Shown here: piece after piece, positions 53,584 to 61,756 of the stretch | Layout: each line of letters begins with the position of its first letter | How positions within the stretch are numbered: the stretch's first letter is position 1 | Assembly: GCA_910588215.1 (NCBI GenBank) | Contig: CAJUQJ010000003.1 | Span: 62,001-126,000, forward strand | DNA: 64,000 nucleotides | Reading direction: 5' to 3' | DNA from: an uncultured Lachnospiraceae bacterium | GTDB lineage: Bacteria > Bacillota > Clostridia > Lachnospirales > Lachnospiraceae | The notes under the pieces: generated by a model | Told to the model about the DNA's origin: nothing | Database searches by the model: none | Seen by the model: only the letters and a program-made list of their open reading frames with translations | Translations under genes and position numbers: made by a program

Positions 53584-53650
53584 CACTAACCCTCATGATT
53601 CCGCCCCGCGGAACCTCAAAATCCGAAACAAGCAGGCACTATCTTAAACA
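53584..53650. repeat. Intergenic hairpin repeat, copy 2 of a two-copy family
   Basis: CACTAACCCTCATGATTCCG, CCGCGGAA and CTCAAAATCC, ending TCTTAAACA at the PseC stop, match 9224-9330 with a deletion. The GATTCCGC palindrome is kept, with one G-T pair. It fills the gap between PseC and the GT2 gene. Confidence 0.75.
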
Positions 53651-54847
53651 TTACTTTCTCTCATAATACACCGCGATCTTCGTCACCGCCTCGATCACAC
53701 TCTCCACGTCCTCATCCGTCATGGCATAATAAAGGGGCAGCGACAGCATCTCCTCGTACAGTTTCTCCGCATTCGGACACAGGCCTTTCTTATAACCCAT
53801 CTTCTCATAATACGGGAAATAGTAGGTCGGGATGTAGTGCACGTTACAGCACACATTCTCCGCCGCCAGCGCTGCAAAGAACTGTTTCCTGTCGATGGTC
53901 AGTTTCTCTGGCACGATGCGCAGGATATAAAGATGCCTTGTGGTATCCGAGTCGGGAATCTCCCTCTGCACGAAAAGGCCCGGCAGCTTGCTGAATTCCT
54001 CATCATATCTGGCTACGATCTCTTTTCTCCTCTGACGGAAAAGAGGCAGCTTGTCCAGCTGGCTGATGAGCAGCGCCGCCTGCATATCTGTCATGCGATA
54101 GTTATAGCCAAGCGCCACCTGCTCATAGTACCAGGCGCCGTCCGGTTCATGTTCCATCTGTGTCTCATCTCTTGTGATCCCGTGGGCGCGGTATAGGAGC
54201 AGTTTCTTATACAGAGTCTCGTCATTGGTCAGCACCGCGCCGCCCTCACCGCCGGTAACGGTCTTCACCGGATGAAAACTGAACGTTGTCATGTCGGAAA
54301 TGGAACCGTTGGCTCTGCCCTTATAGGTGGTTCCGATCACATGGGCCCCGTCCTCGATCAGCACGAGTCCGTGATTCTTACATATCTTTGACAACCGGTC
54401 CAGTTCCACCGACTGCCCTGTATAGTCCACAGCCACGACCGCCTTCGTTCGCTCGGTAATCGCTGCTTCCACCTTCTCCGGATCGATATTATATGTCTCC
54501 GGATCGATATCGGCAAAGACCGGTCTTCCGCCACAATAGAGTGCACAGTTCGCCGATGCAGCAAATGTAATGGGGGTGGTGATCACCTCGTCCCCTTCTC
54601 CCACACCTGCTGCCAACGCCGCCATATGCAAAGCCGCCGTGCCGTTACTGCACACCACTGCATACCGCGCACCGGTCAGCTGACACAGCTTCTCTTCTAA
54701 TTCCCCGATCTTCGGGCCACAGGTCAGATTTTCACTTTTCATAACATCCACCACAGCCCGTATATCAGCATCGTCAATATACTGATGGCCATAATATATT
54801 TTTGTCTCTCTGGCGGGTGTGCCGCCCTCGATCGCCGGTTTCTCCAT
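53651..54847 (-). CDS. pseC: UDP-4-amino-4,6-dideoxy-AltNAc transaminase PseC
   Basis: 398 residues of the DegT/DnrJ family. Features are NLTCGPKIGELEEKL, CSNGTAALHMAAL, PITFAASANCALY, EDGAHVIGTTYKG, and the PLP Lys in FSFHPVKTVTGGEGG, with DKLPLFRQRRKEI following. The FHPVKTVTGGEGG block is typical of PseC. It aminates C4 of the PseB product using glutamate. The ATG at 54847 was chosen because family homology starts at YYGHQYIDDADIRAV; the frame is open 132 bases further. PseB lies directly upstream, as in Campylobacter. Confidence 0.92.
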   Translation of the reverse strand: MEKPAIEGGTPARETKIYYGHQYIDDADIRAVVDVMKSENLTCGPKIGELEEKLCQLTGARYAVVCSNGTAALHMAALAAGVGEGDEVITTPITFAASANCALYCGGRPVFADIDPETYNIDPEKVEAAITERTKAVVAVDYTGQSVELDRLSKICKNHGLVLIEDGAHVIGTTYKGRANGSISDMTTFSFHPVKTVTGGEGGAVLTNDETLYKKLLLYRAHGITRDETQMEHEPDGAWYYEQVALGYNYRMTDMQAALLISQLDKLPLFRQRRKEIVARYDEEFSKLPGLFVQREIPDSDTTRHLYILRIVPEKLTIDRKQFFAALAAENVCCNVHYIPTYYFPYYEKMGYKKGLCPNAEKLYEEMLSLPLYYAMTDEDVESVIEAVTKIAVYYERK

Positions 54848-54999
54848 TTCTCTTGTATCCCTTTCTTCCCTGTTGTCTGCAAAGAATGCCGCTGTCTTCG
54901 CACCTGTGAAATTACCGTTTGCTAAAGAAGGGACACGCACCTTCGTGCATGCCCCTCTGCTTTCTTCCTGCACGCTCACCTTGCAGACCGTCTGTATCC

Positions 55000-55071
55000 C
55001 GAATCCTTCTTAACCTTTATGCATTCTCACGGCCTTTGCAGTAAAGGCAAAGGCCTGGGCTGAACCGTTAC
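55000..55071 (-). repeat. GTAACAGTTCAGCC element, copy D (half copy)
   Basis: Right half only, ending GGCTGAACCGTTAC, 1 base after the PseB stop codon. TTTATGCATTCTCACGGCCT is shared with copy B. The third stem reads GCCTTTGC/GGCAAAGGC, with a change that extends pairing. Confidence 0.75.
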
Positions 55072-55072
55072 G

Positions 55073-56068
55073 CTATTTCTCCAATTCTACATCTTCCAGC
55101 AGTTCACGGATATCTTCCACTGACAGCCATTCCGTATTCGTACCGGAACTATAGGAGAACCCTTCCTCTACTTTCCTGCCGCTTAAGTCCGGCTGCTGCC
55201 TGTTATTCCAGGTCATCTGTGGATAGACGATGAAATGCTTATCATACTCGTAAGTCGTAAAGGAGTCCTCAGTAGTGACCATGATCTCATGCAGCTTCTC
55301 CCCCGGACGGATGCCGGTCTCCCTGATGCCGCATCCCGGCAGCATCGCCTCTGCCAGATCCGTAATCTTGAAGGACGGGATCTTACTGATAAAAGTCTCT
55401 CCGCCGGTGGCTTCCGCCAAAGCCTTGATCACAAGTTCAACGCCCTGCGTCAGACTGATCCAGAAACGGGTCATACGCACATCCGTGATCGGAAGCTCTT
55501 TCGCCCCCTCCTTGATCAGCTTATGGAAAAGTGGTATCACCGACCCTCTACTGCCCGCAACATTTCCATAGCGGACGATGGAAAAATTAATGTCCTTCAT
55601 ACCGGCATAGGCGTTGGCCGCCACAAACAGCTTGTCCGATACAAGCTTCGTGCCGCCGTACAGGTTTACGGGATTGACCGCCTTGTCCGTGGATAATGCC
55701 ACCACCTTGTGCACACCACTGTCCAGCGCCGCATCGATCACATTCATGGCTCCATGAATATTCGTCTTGATCGCCTCGTTGGGATTATACTCACAGGCCG
55801 GAACCTGCTTCAGTGCAGCTGCATGAATAATATAGTCCACTCCCTCACAGGCTCTGTGCAGACGCTCTCCATCCCGCACATCTCCGATAAAGAACCGCAG
55901 CTTCTCCGCAAATTCCTTAAATTCCTCCGCCATCATCCACTGCTTGAATTCATCTCTGGAATAGATGATGACCTTCTTCGGCTCGTAATGAGTCAGCACG
56001 TATCTGGTAAAGCACTTACCGAAAGAACCCGTACCGCCGGTTATCAATATTACTTTATCTTTTAACAT
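55073..56068 (-). CDS. pseB: UDP-GlcNAc 4,6-dehydratase (5-inverting) PseB
   Basis: 331 residues, the short soluble form. ILITGGTGSFGKCFTRYVL is the NADP loop, IYSRDEFKQW and HAAALKQVPACEYNP are PseB signatures, and STDKAVNPVNLYGGTK contains the catalytic residues. RPGEKLHEIM closes the fold. It converts UDP-GlcNAc to the 4-keto-6-deoxy-L-arabino-hexulose, the first step to CMP-pseudaminic acid. GGAGGAAAAC precedes the ATG. It heads PseB-PseC-GT2 on the minus strand and is flanked on both sides by GTAACAGTTCAGCC elements. Confidence 0.95.
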   Translation of the reverse strand: MLKDKVILITGGTGSFGKCFTRYVLTHYEPKKVIIYSRDEFKQWMMAEEFKEFAEKLRFFIGDVRDGERLHRACEGVDYIIHAAALKQVPACEYNPNEAIKTNIHGAMNVIDAALDSGVHKVVALSTDKAVNPVNLYGGTKLVSDKLFVAANAYAGMKDINFSIVRYGNVAGSRGSVIPLFHKLIKEGAKELPITDVRMTRFWISLTQGVELVIKALAEATGGETFISKIPSFKITDLAEAMLPGCGIRETGIRPGEKLHEIMVTTEDSFTTYEYDKHFIVYPQMTWNNRQQPDLSGRKVEEGFSYSSGTNTEWLSVEDIRELLEDVELEK

Positions 56069-56165
56069 CAGTTTTCCTCCGAAATCATTTCTGCTGCACC
56101 GCCCCTAAGTATAGCACAGGAAATCAGGGTTTGCAATGCATGTGCCCGCGAATCATACGGCTTCC

Positions 56166-56358
56166 GTAACAGTTCAGCCTTCGGCTTCTCTGTTACGGAA
56201 TCTGCCCATTCCAAGTGTCTACGTTCCACTCCGGTCGGCGCTTAGCAAACGTCCCCCGGACGTTTAGCGCCCTTCGGCGAGGGGCAGATTCTTTTGGACA
56301 AATTTACCTGTTCTTACGGACTTTGCAGTAAATGCAAAGTCCTGGGCTGAACTGTTAC
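56166..56358 (-). repeat. GTAACAGTTCAGCC multi-hairpin element, copy E
   Basis: 193 bp with perfect 14-bp inverted ends. Internal stems are GTAACAG/CTGTTAC, GAATCTGCCC/GGGCAGATTC around a long GC-rich arm, and GGACTTTGCA/TGCAAAGTCC around GTAAA. It is 67 bases after the interrupted nuclease gene and fills most of the 357-base gap before PseB, which has no other gene. Confidence 0.9.
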
Positions 56359-56425
56359 CGGCTTCCCCGTTACGCGCCCGGCTAATTTAATGACATTATA
56401 GCGTGGGTAAAACCTACGTAATCTC

Positions 56426-57394
56426 TCATATCCCCGGTGCCGTCGCGTACTCTTCCTTCGTACATCCGGTCAGTCTGATAATCAATGCTTCCTCCAGCCC
56501 TTCCTTTTTCATTCTGCCGATGATGCCAAGCCGTTCTGCTTTCTTACCTTCTTTTTTTCCTTTTTTGATTCCCCTCTCAAGTCCTTTCTCTATCCCTCTC
56601 TCCATGCCTTCCTTTCTTCCATTCCTTCTCTCCTCCTGCATCAGATCGTCAAATGCTTTACACATGGGTACTTCCCCCTTCCTCATTCTTCGTACAAGTC
56701 TTCTTATGTTCAAGTGCGCCGCGATTGCCAGTTCTGTCTCCGGGCTTAGCCTCTGAAATCCGTCCGACCGGATCAGCTGCTTTAATCGCTCTCTATCCTG
56801 CCTGCACTGCATGGCCTGAAAGAACTCTTTTAAATCTGTCCTGTGATCCTCCGCGCTCAGAAAATCTGCCTCCAACAGGGAGAACGCATAATCGCAGATC
56901 TTACTCTCCGGCGGATCGGCCGCACACACCGGTATATGAAACAGATCGGTCAGTCTCCGTTATCCTTCCCAATGCCCTTCTCCCAGATACAATACCACCG
57001 TCACCGTAGGAAGCAGCAGATCGTCTTTCTTTATCCTGCTCTTCCTATCCCAAAAATCATCAAATGTTCCTTCTTCCCGATGTTTCCTGAAGAGCGCCCG
57101 GATCTGATGCTCATACTCACAGGCATCATACACCATGATGCGTTCCGGCATGCTATAATCTGTTCCCGTCTCCAGTTCTACTCCGTAACAGATCCTGTGT
57201 TTCCTATCTTCCATCAGAATATCCCTGTTCTTCTGTCCGTAGACATCTGCAAGAGAAGGATATTCCCTCTTTCTCTGGATCAGATTCTCCGGCAGGAGCA
57301 CTTTTGCTCCATGATAGAGATGAAGGTTCAGTAATTCCGCAAAACGTTCTTTATCGGAAAAGAACGCTCTGCCTGTCATATCTTTCCTGCCCAT
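56426..57394 (-). pseudogene. Rpn-family nuclease/transposase-like gene with internal stop
   Basis: One reading frame of about 322 codons is interrupted by a TAA at 56960-56962, right after GEGHWEG; the same frame goes on as RRLTDLFHIPVCAADPPE. The first part has VYGQKNRDILMEDRK, YGVELETGTDYSMPERIMVYD and VTVVLYLGEG, typical of Rpn/PD-(D/E)XK transposase-like proteins. The end has the family's repetitive tail ERGIEKGLERGIKKGKKEG. Without the stop the protein would be near full length. The ATG at 57394 has AAGGAG three bases upstream. It separates the glycan locus from the tetrapyrrole operon. Confidence 0.82.
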
Positions 57395-57538
57395 ATACTC
57401 CTTCCCGGCCGCTGCATGACAGTTCCCGTCTGATCCTGCCACGCCTCAGCCATTCCTGTATTCTTGTGAAATATGGCTGATAACGCCGGAATCGGAAATA
57501 TCCGATCTTTCATCCCGAATGGTATGAGAATTTCACTT

Positions 57539-57558
57539 AAAAAGGGATGTTTCCCTTT
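57539..57558 (-). terminator. Rho-independent terminator of the tetrapyrrole operon
   Basis: AAAGGGA and TCCCTTT pair around four bases, and on the minus strand the stem is followed by a run of T. It lies 93 bases after the hemL stop, in the right orientation. The rest of 57395-57650 holds no gene. Confidence 0.7.
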
Positions 57559-57650
57559 GTTGATTAGATTATAGTGGAAGGAGTGTCACATGTCAATACG
57601 GTTTTCAGTTATTTATATACGTTTTTTCGTTTTTCTACAATTTTATCTCC

Positions 57651-58931
57651 CTACGAAACCGATTTCCCGATCGCCTCGCAGGTTCTCTCGATCAGCTCGT
57701 CTTCATGGGCATCCGACACAAACATGGCCTCAAACTGGGACGGCGCCACATAGATCCCCCTCTCCAGCATTCTGTTAAAGTATGCGGCAAATGCCTCTCT
57801 GTCACACTGACAGGCCTCTTCATAATTCGTCACGCTGCCTTCCCGCTCTCCCCAATCAGGGGTGAAGAACGCCGAAAGCAGAGACCCAGCCCGGTTTACC
57901 GTCAGCCCCTTGCGGCAGAAGGCTGCCTCCAGTCTCTCCGCGCGCCTGTCGATCCGTTCATAGATTCCCTTATCTTCCATCAAAATCTTTAATGTCTCTA
58001 TCCCCGCCGTCACCGCCACCGGATTCCCCGACAGCGTCCCGGCCTGATAGACGGCCCCTAACGGCGCAACGCAAGCCATCACGTCCCGTCTGCCGCCGTA
58101 AGCCGCCAGCGGCATACCACCGCCCACGATCTTTCCAAAGGTATACAGGTCTGCATGAACGCCCGTGTATTCGGACGCCCCGCCCAACGCCAGCCGAAAA
58201 CCGGTGATCACTTCGTCAAAGATCAAAAGCGCCCCCGTCTGCTGTGTGATCTGTCGCAGGAACGCAAGAAATCCCGGCTTTGGCGGCACCACACCCATAT
58301 TGGCCGCCACCGGCTCCACCACCACTGCCGCCACCTGACCGGCATTTTCCTCCATCAGCCTGCGCACGGACTCTGTATCATTGTAGACTGCCGTCAGCGT
58401 ACAAACCGCGTACCCCGCCGGTACGCCCGCACTGTCCGGCACCGACTGTGTCATCAACCCGGAACCGGCCTTCACCAGCAGGCCGTCCGAATGGCCGTGA
58501 TAGTTACCGGAGAATTTGATGATCTTGTCCCTGCCGGTAAATCCTCTGGCCACGCGCACGGCACTCATCACCGCCTCGGTTCCGGAACTGACCAGACGCA
58601 TCATCTCCACATCCGGCACACAGGCGCTGATCCGTTCCGCCAACTCTACTTCCCCGGCCGTGGGCGCTCCGAAACTCAGCCCGCCGGTACAAGCTCTCTG
58701 TACCGCCTCCACCACTCTCGGATGCGCATGTCCCAGAATGCCCGGCCCCCAGGAACAGACATAATCCAGATACCGGTTCCCGTCCGCATCGAAAAGCCAG
58801 GGACCCTGCGCCCGTTCCACGAAGAAGGGCTGTCTGCCCACGGCCCGAAAAGCCCGCACCGGTGAATTTACTCCACCCGGTATCAGCTGCTGCGCCCTGT
58901 TAAAAAGTTGTTTTGATCTGCGTTGCTCCAT
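57651..58931 (-). CDS. hemL: Glutamate-1-semialdehyde 2,1-aminomutase
   Basis: 426 residues, full length. Family blocks are IPGGVNSPVRAFRAVG, LDYVCSWGPGILGHAHP, VSSGTEAVMSAVRVARG, KFSGNYHGHSDGLLVKAGSG, IFDEVITGFRLALGG and the PLP Lys in YTFGKIVGGGMPLAAYGG. It turns glutamate-1-semialdehyde into 5-aminolevulinate, the second step of the C5 pathway whose first enzyme, HemA, is at the right edge. It is the last gene of the operon, 55 bases after hemB. GGGAGGAC precedes the ATG. Confidence 0.96.
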   Translation of the reverse strand: MEQRRSKQLFNRAQQLIPGGVNSPVRAFRAVGRQPFFVERAQGPWLFDADGNRYLDYVCSWGPGILGHAHPRVVEAVQRACTGGLSFGAPTAGEVELAERISACVPDVEMMRLVSSGTEAVMSAVRVARGFTGRDKIIKFSGNYHGHSDGLLVKAGSGLMTQSVPDSAGVPAGYAVCTLTAVYNDTESVRRLMEENAGQVAAVVVEPVAANMGVVPPKPGFLAFLRQITQQTGALLIFDEVITGFRLALGGASEYTGVHADLYTFGKIVGGGMPLAAYGGRRDVMACVAPLGAVYQAGTLSGNPVAVTAGIETLKILMEDKGIYERIDRRAERLEAAFCRKGLTVNRAGSLLSAFFTPDWGEREGSVTNYEEACQCDREAFAAYFNRMLERGIYVAPSQFEAMFVSDAHEDELIERTCEAIGKSVS

Positions 58932-58956
58932 ATTGTCCTCCCTGCCGAAACATTCT

Positions 58957-58991
58957 TATAGTTAACGACATTAGAAATTTCGTTTACTATA
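58957..58991. repeat. Inverted repeat between hemB and hemL
   Basis: TATAGTTAACG and CGTTTACTATA pair with one mismatch around 13 bases, overlapping the hemB stop. A related half (ATAGTAAACGACATAACAAA) occurs near 41771. It may attenuate or process the operon transcript. Confidence 0.45.
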
Positions 58992-59952
58992 TATATTCTA
59001 TCCACCGCACCGCATCCAATGCATGATAGGTAATAATGACCCTCGCTCCCGCCCGTTTCATAGCCATAAGATTCTCCATGACGATCCGTCTCTCGTCAAT
59101 CCACCCGTTGGCGGCGGCCGCTTTCACCATGGCGTATTCGCCGCTGACATTATACACCGCAAGCGGCAGGTCAAAGGTAAGCGCCGCTTCCCGCAACACA
59201 TCCAGATAAGCCAGCGCCGGCTTTACCATCACGATATCCGCTCCCTCTTCGATATCCGCCCCAATCTCCCGCAGCGCCTCCTGCCCGTTGGCGCAGTCCA
59301 TCTGATAGCTTCTGCGGTCGCCGAATCCCGGCGCGGAATGTGCCGCCTCCCGGAAAGGACCGTAATAAGCGGAGGCAAACTTGGCGCTGTATGCCATTAT
59401 CGGAACCTGCGTGAATCCGGCTTCGTCCAGCCCCTCTCTGATAGCCGCGATCCGGCCGTCCATCATATCGGAAGGCGCCACCATATCCGCCCCGGCCTCC
59501 ACCAGGCTTACCGCCATTTCCACCAGATACGGCAGCGTCTCGTCATTCAAGATCTCATTCCCACATACCATGCCGCAATGTCCATGAGACGTATACTCGC
59601 ACAGGCACACATCCACCACAATATAGATTTCCGGATAATGCTCTTTGATAAAACGGACCGCCCTCTGAGTGACACCGTCTGTCGCATAAGCCTGACTCCC
59701 CTGCGGATCCTTATGCTGCGGAATGCCAAACAGCATGATGCCGCCTATGGACGCAGCCTTTACCTGCTCCATGATCTCGTCCAGACAATCAACCGAATAC
59801 TGGAAAACACCCGGCATGGACGCCACCGGATTCTTTATCTTCTCTCCCTCTATCACAAATACAGGATAAATAAAATTCTTCGGATGCAGCCTCGTCTCCT
59901 GCATCATGGAACGAATCCGTTCATCCCGCCTTAACCTTCTGAATCGATACAT
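58987..59952 (-). CDS. hemB: Porphobilinogen synthase (5-aminolevulinate dehydratase)
   Basis: 321 residues. The zinc-binding Cys set is in VDVCLCEYTSHGHCG, so this is a zinc-type enzyme. The Schiff-base lysines are in MAYSAKFASAYYGPFR and DIVMVKPALAYLD. It joins two 5-aminolevulinate molecules to porphobilinogen. AGGAG seven bases before the ATG. Gene order cobA-hemD, hemB, hemL is common in clostridia that make corrinoids or siroheme. Confidence 0.96.
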   Translation of the reverse strand: MYRFRRLRRDERIRSMMQETRLHPKNFIYPVFVIEGEKIKNPVASMPGVFQYSVDCLDEIMEQVKAASIGGIMLFGIPQHKDPQGSQAYATDGVTQRAVRFIKEHYPEIYIVVDVCLCEYTSHGHCGMVCGNEILNDETLPYLVEMAVSLVEAGADMVAPSDMMDGRIAAIREGLDEAGFTQVPIMAYSAKFASAYYGPFREAAHSAPGFGDRRSYQMDCANGQEALREIGADIEEGADIVMVKPALAYLDVLREAALTFDLPLAVYNVSGEYAMVKAAAANGWIDERRIVMENLMAMKRAGARVIITYHALDAVRWIEYI

Positions 59953-60037
59953 CGCTTTTCTCCTCTGACTATTCTTATCCTGCTGCAGGCACTGTTCCTC
60001 ATACGTCCCATCCCGTCTCCATGTGCTCTGTCCAATC

Positions 60038-61708
60038 TCATTGCGCTCTGTCCCGCCTGACGCATGCCACGATCGCCTCTACACTGGCTTCTTCCGCCGT
60101 CAGACAGCAGGCCGTCGTATGCTTTCGCAATTCTTCCCCGCACTTTTCGCCGATACAGACATATTTCTGTCTCACACCGCACCCGGCACAGGCGTCCCTG
60201 CAGGAAACCGGCTCCCCGGCGCTGCAGCCTGCCGCATCATTCTCTGCTGTCTGGTCCCGTTCCAGTCCTTCAAAATAAGCCCGCACGCCCAGCGCCGAAC
60301 CAAACACGATGTAATCCGGCTTCTCTGTCACCGCCCTGGTACGCTTCTCCTCACAGACTCCCAATTCGTAGAGCGGATAGTCTACATAGGAAATACCTTT
60401 TTCCTGAAAAACAAGATGCAGTCTGTCACTCCCCTGCCGCGCCCGCAGAAACAACGCCTGCTCCGGCACCGCCTTTGCCGCCGGACACTCCCCCTCCCCG
60501 ACCGCACGTTCCTGCAGAATCCTTTCTGTCAGGCCCCGTGCCAGATGTTCCGCATCATAGAAATCCGGCATGTAATCCGCATATAATCCGTTTTCTTCCA
60601 GCACCGCCGCCGTTCCCGGCCCGATCACCGCAATCTTTTTATCGTAAAGACTGCGCACATCCCGCCGTTCCCTTCTCATTTTATCGAAAAAGACGCTGAC
60701 GCCGTTAGGACTTGTGAAGACCAGCCAGCCAAACGACGCAAGCTCCGGCAGAGGCTCCTTTGTCTGCCTCACCTCCATAAAGCTCATGTCCTTTACCACA
60801 GCCCCCTCCTGTTCCAGTGCGGCTGCCAGCTTACCCGCAAAATGCGGCGTTCCCGTGACCCCCACCGTAACACCGGCAAGCAGGCGGCCTTCTATCCCTT
60901 TACCTTCCGCCGCTGCAGGCAACCTATCTGTCAGCTGCAGCTCTGCCACCGCCCCCACAACGATGACCGCCGGCGAAGTAAAACCCTGCTCCGTTGCTTC
61001 CTCATAAAGTCTGCCTAGCACCGTCCGCAGGCATCTTTGTCTGCCGGTCGTCCCCTCCATGACTACGGCGCAGGGTGTGTCCTGGCTTTTCCCGGCCGAA
61101 AGCAGGCCCGCCGTAATCTCTCTCAGATGATGCATCCCCATCAGGATCACCAGCGTGCCGGGAAGCCGCGCCAGCGTTTCAAAATCCAGACGCAACCCCG
61201 TCTTCCGGACCGGCTTATTCTCCTGCCCCGGATCCTCTTCCTGCCCGTCTTCCCCGGCCGCCGTTCCCGTCACCACCGTAAACGCTGCCGAAAGTCCTCT
61301 GTGCGTGACCGGAATGCCTGCTGCTGCCGGCACCGCAATAGCAGAAGAAATACCCGGAATCTCTTCACAGGAAATGCCCGCCGACTGCAACGCCTGAAAC
61401 TCTTCCCCGCCTCTGCCGAACACATAAGGGTCGCCGCCCTTCAGGCGCACCACCGTCTTACCTTCCAGCGCCTTCTCCACCAGCAGGTCATTGATCTTCG
61501 ACTGCTTCATGACATGACTGCCATAACGCTTCCCCACATAGATCTTCTCGCAGTCCGGCCTCGTCCACCGCAGCAGCGCTTCCGGCGCCAGACTGTCATA
61601 GACCACCGCATCGCACCTGCGCAGTACTTCCGCCGCCTTGATGGTCAGAAGTTCTATGTCGCCGCACCCGCCGCCTGTCAGATATACTTTTCCGTTGCCC
61701 TTATTCAA
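60038..61708 (-). CDS. cobA-hemD: Uroporphyrinogen-III C-methyltransferase / uroporphyrinogen-III synthase fusion
   Basis: About 556 residues. The first half is the SUMT methyltransferase: GKVYLTGGGCGDIELLTIKA, VRLKGGDPYVFGRGGEE, IPVTHRGL and LVILMGMHHL. The second half is HemD: VTVGVTGTPHFAGKLA, LVFTSPNGVSVFFDK and IAVIGPGTAAVL. It makes uroporphyrinogen III and methylates it to precorrin-2. Two insertions are visible: an acidic Gln/Glu-rich one after VVTGTAA, and a Cys-rich one (CSAGEPVSCRDACAGCG) shortly before YVCIGEKCGEEL. A TTG at 61708 nine bases after GGAGG is the likely start; the frame is open 30 bases further. Confidence 0.92.
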   Translation of the reverse strand: MNKGNGKVYLTGGGCGDIELLTIKAAEVLRRCDAVVYDSLAPEALLRWTRPDCEKIYVGKRYGSHVMKQSKINDLLVEKALEGKTVVRLKGGDPYVFGRGGEEFQALQSAGISCEEIPGISSAIAVPAAAGIPVTHRGLSAAFTVVTGTAAGEDGQEEDPGQENKPVRKTGLRLDFETLARLPGTLVILMGMHHLREITAGLLSAGKSQDTPCAVVMEGTTGRQRCLRTVLGRLYEEATEQGFTSPAVIVVGAVAELQLTDRLPAAAEGKGIEGRLLAGVTVGVTGTPHFAGKLAAALEQEGAVVKDMSFMEVRQTKEPLPELASFGWLVFTSPNGVSVFFDKMRRERRDVRSLYDKKIAVIGPGTAAVLEENGLYADYMPDFYDAEHLARGLTERILQERAVGEGECPAAKAVPEQALFLRARQGSDRLHLVFQEKGISYVDYPLYELGVCEEKRTRAVTEKPDYIVFGSALGVRAYFEGLERDQTAENDAAGCSAGEPVSCRDACAGCGVRQKYVCIGEKCGEELRKHTTACCLTAEEASVEAIVACVRRDRAQ

Positions 61709-61756
61709 GATATCTTTTCCTCCATTCCGAAGCGGCACAAATCTGACTCGTTTCCT

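Noticed and set aside
58987..59952. Magnesium-only type HemB
   Set aside because: The full three-Cys zinc motif is present, so the enzyme is a zinc type.
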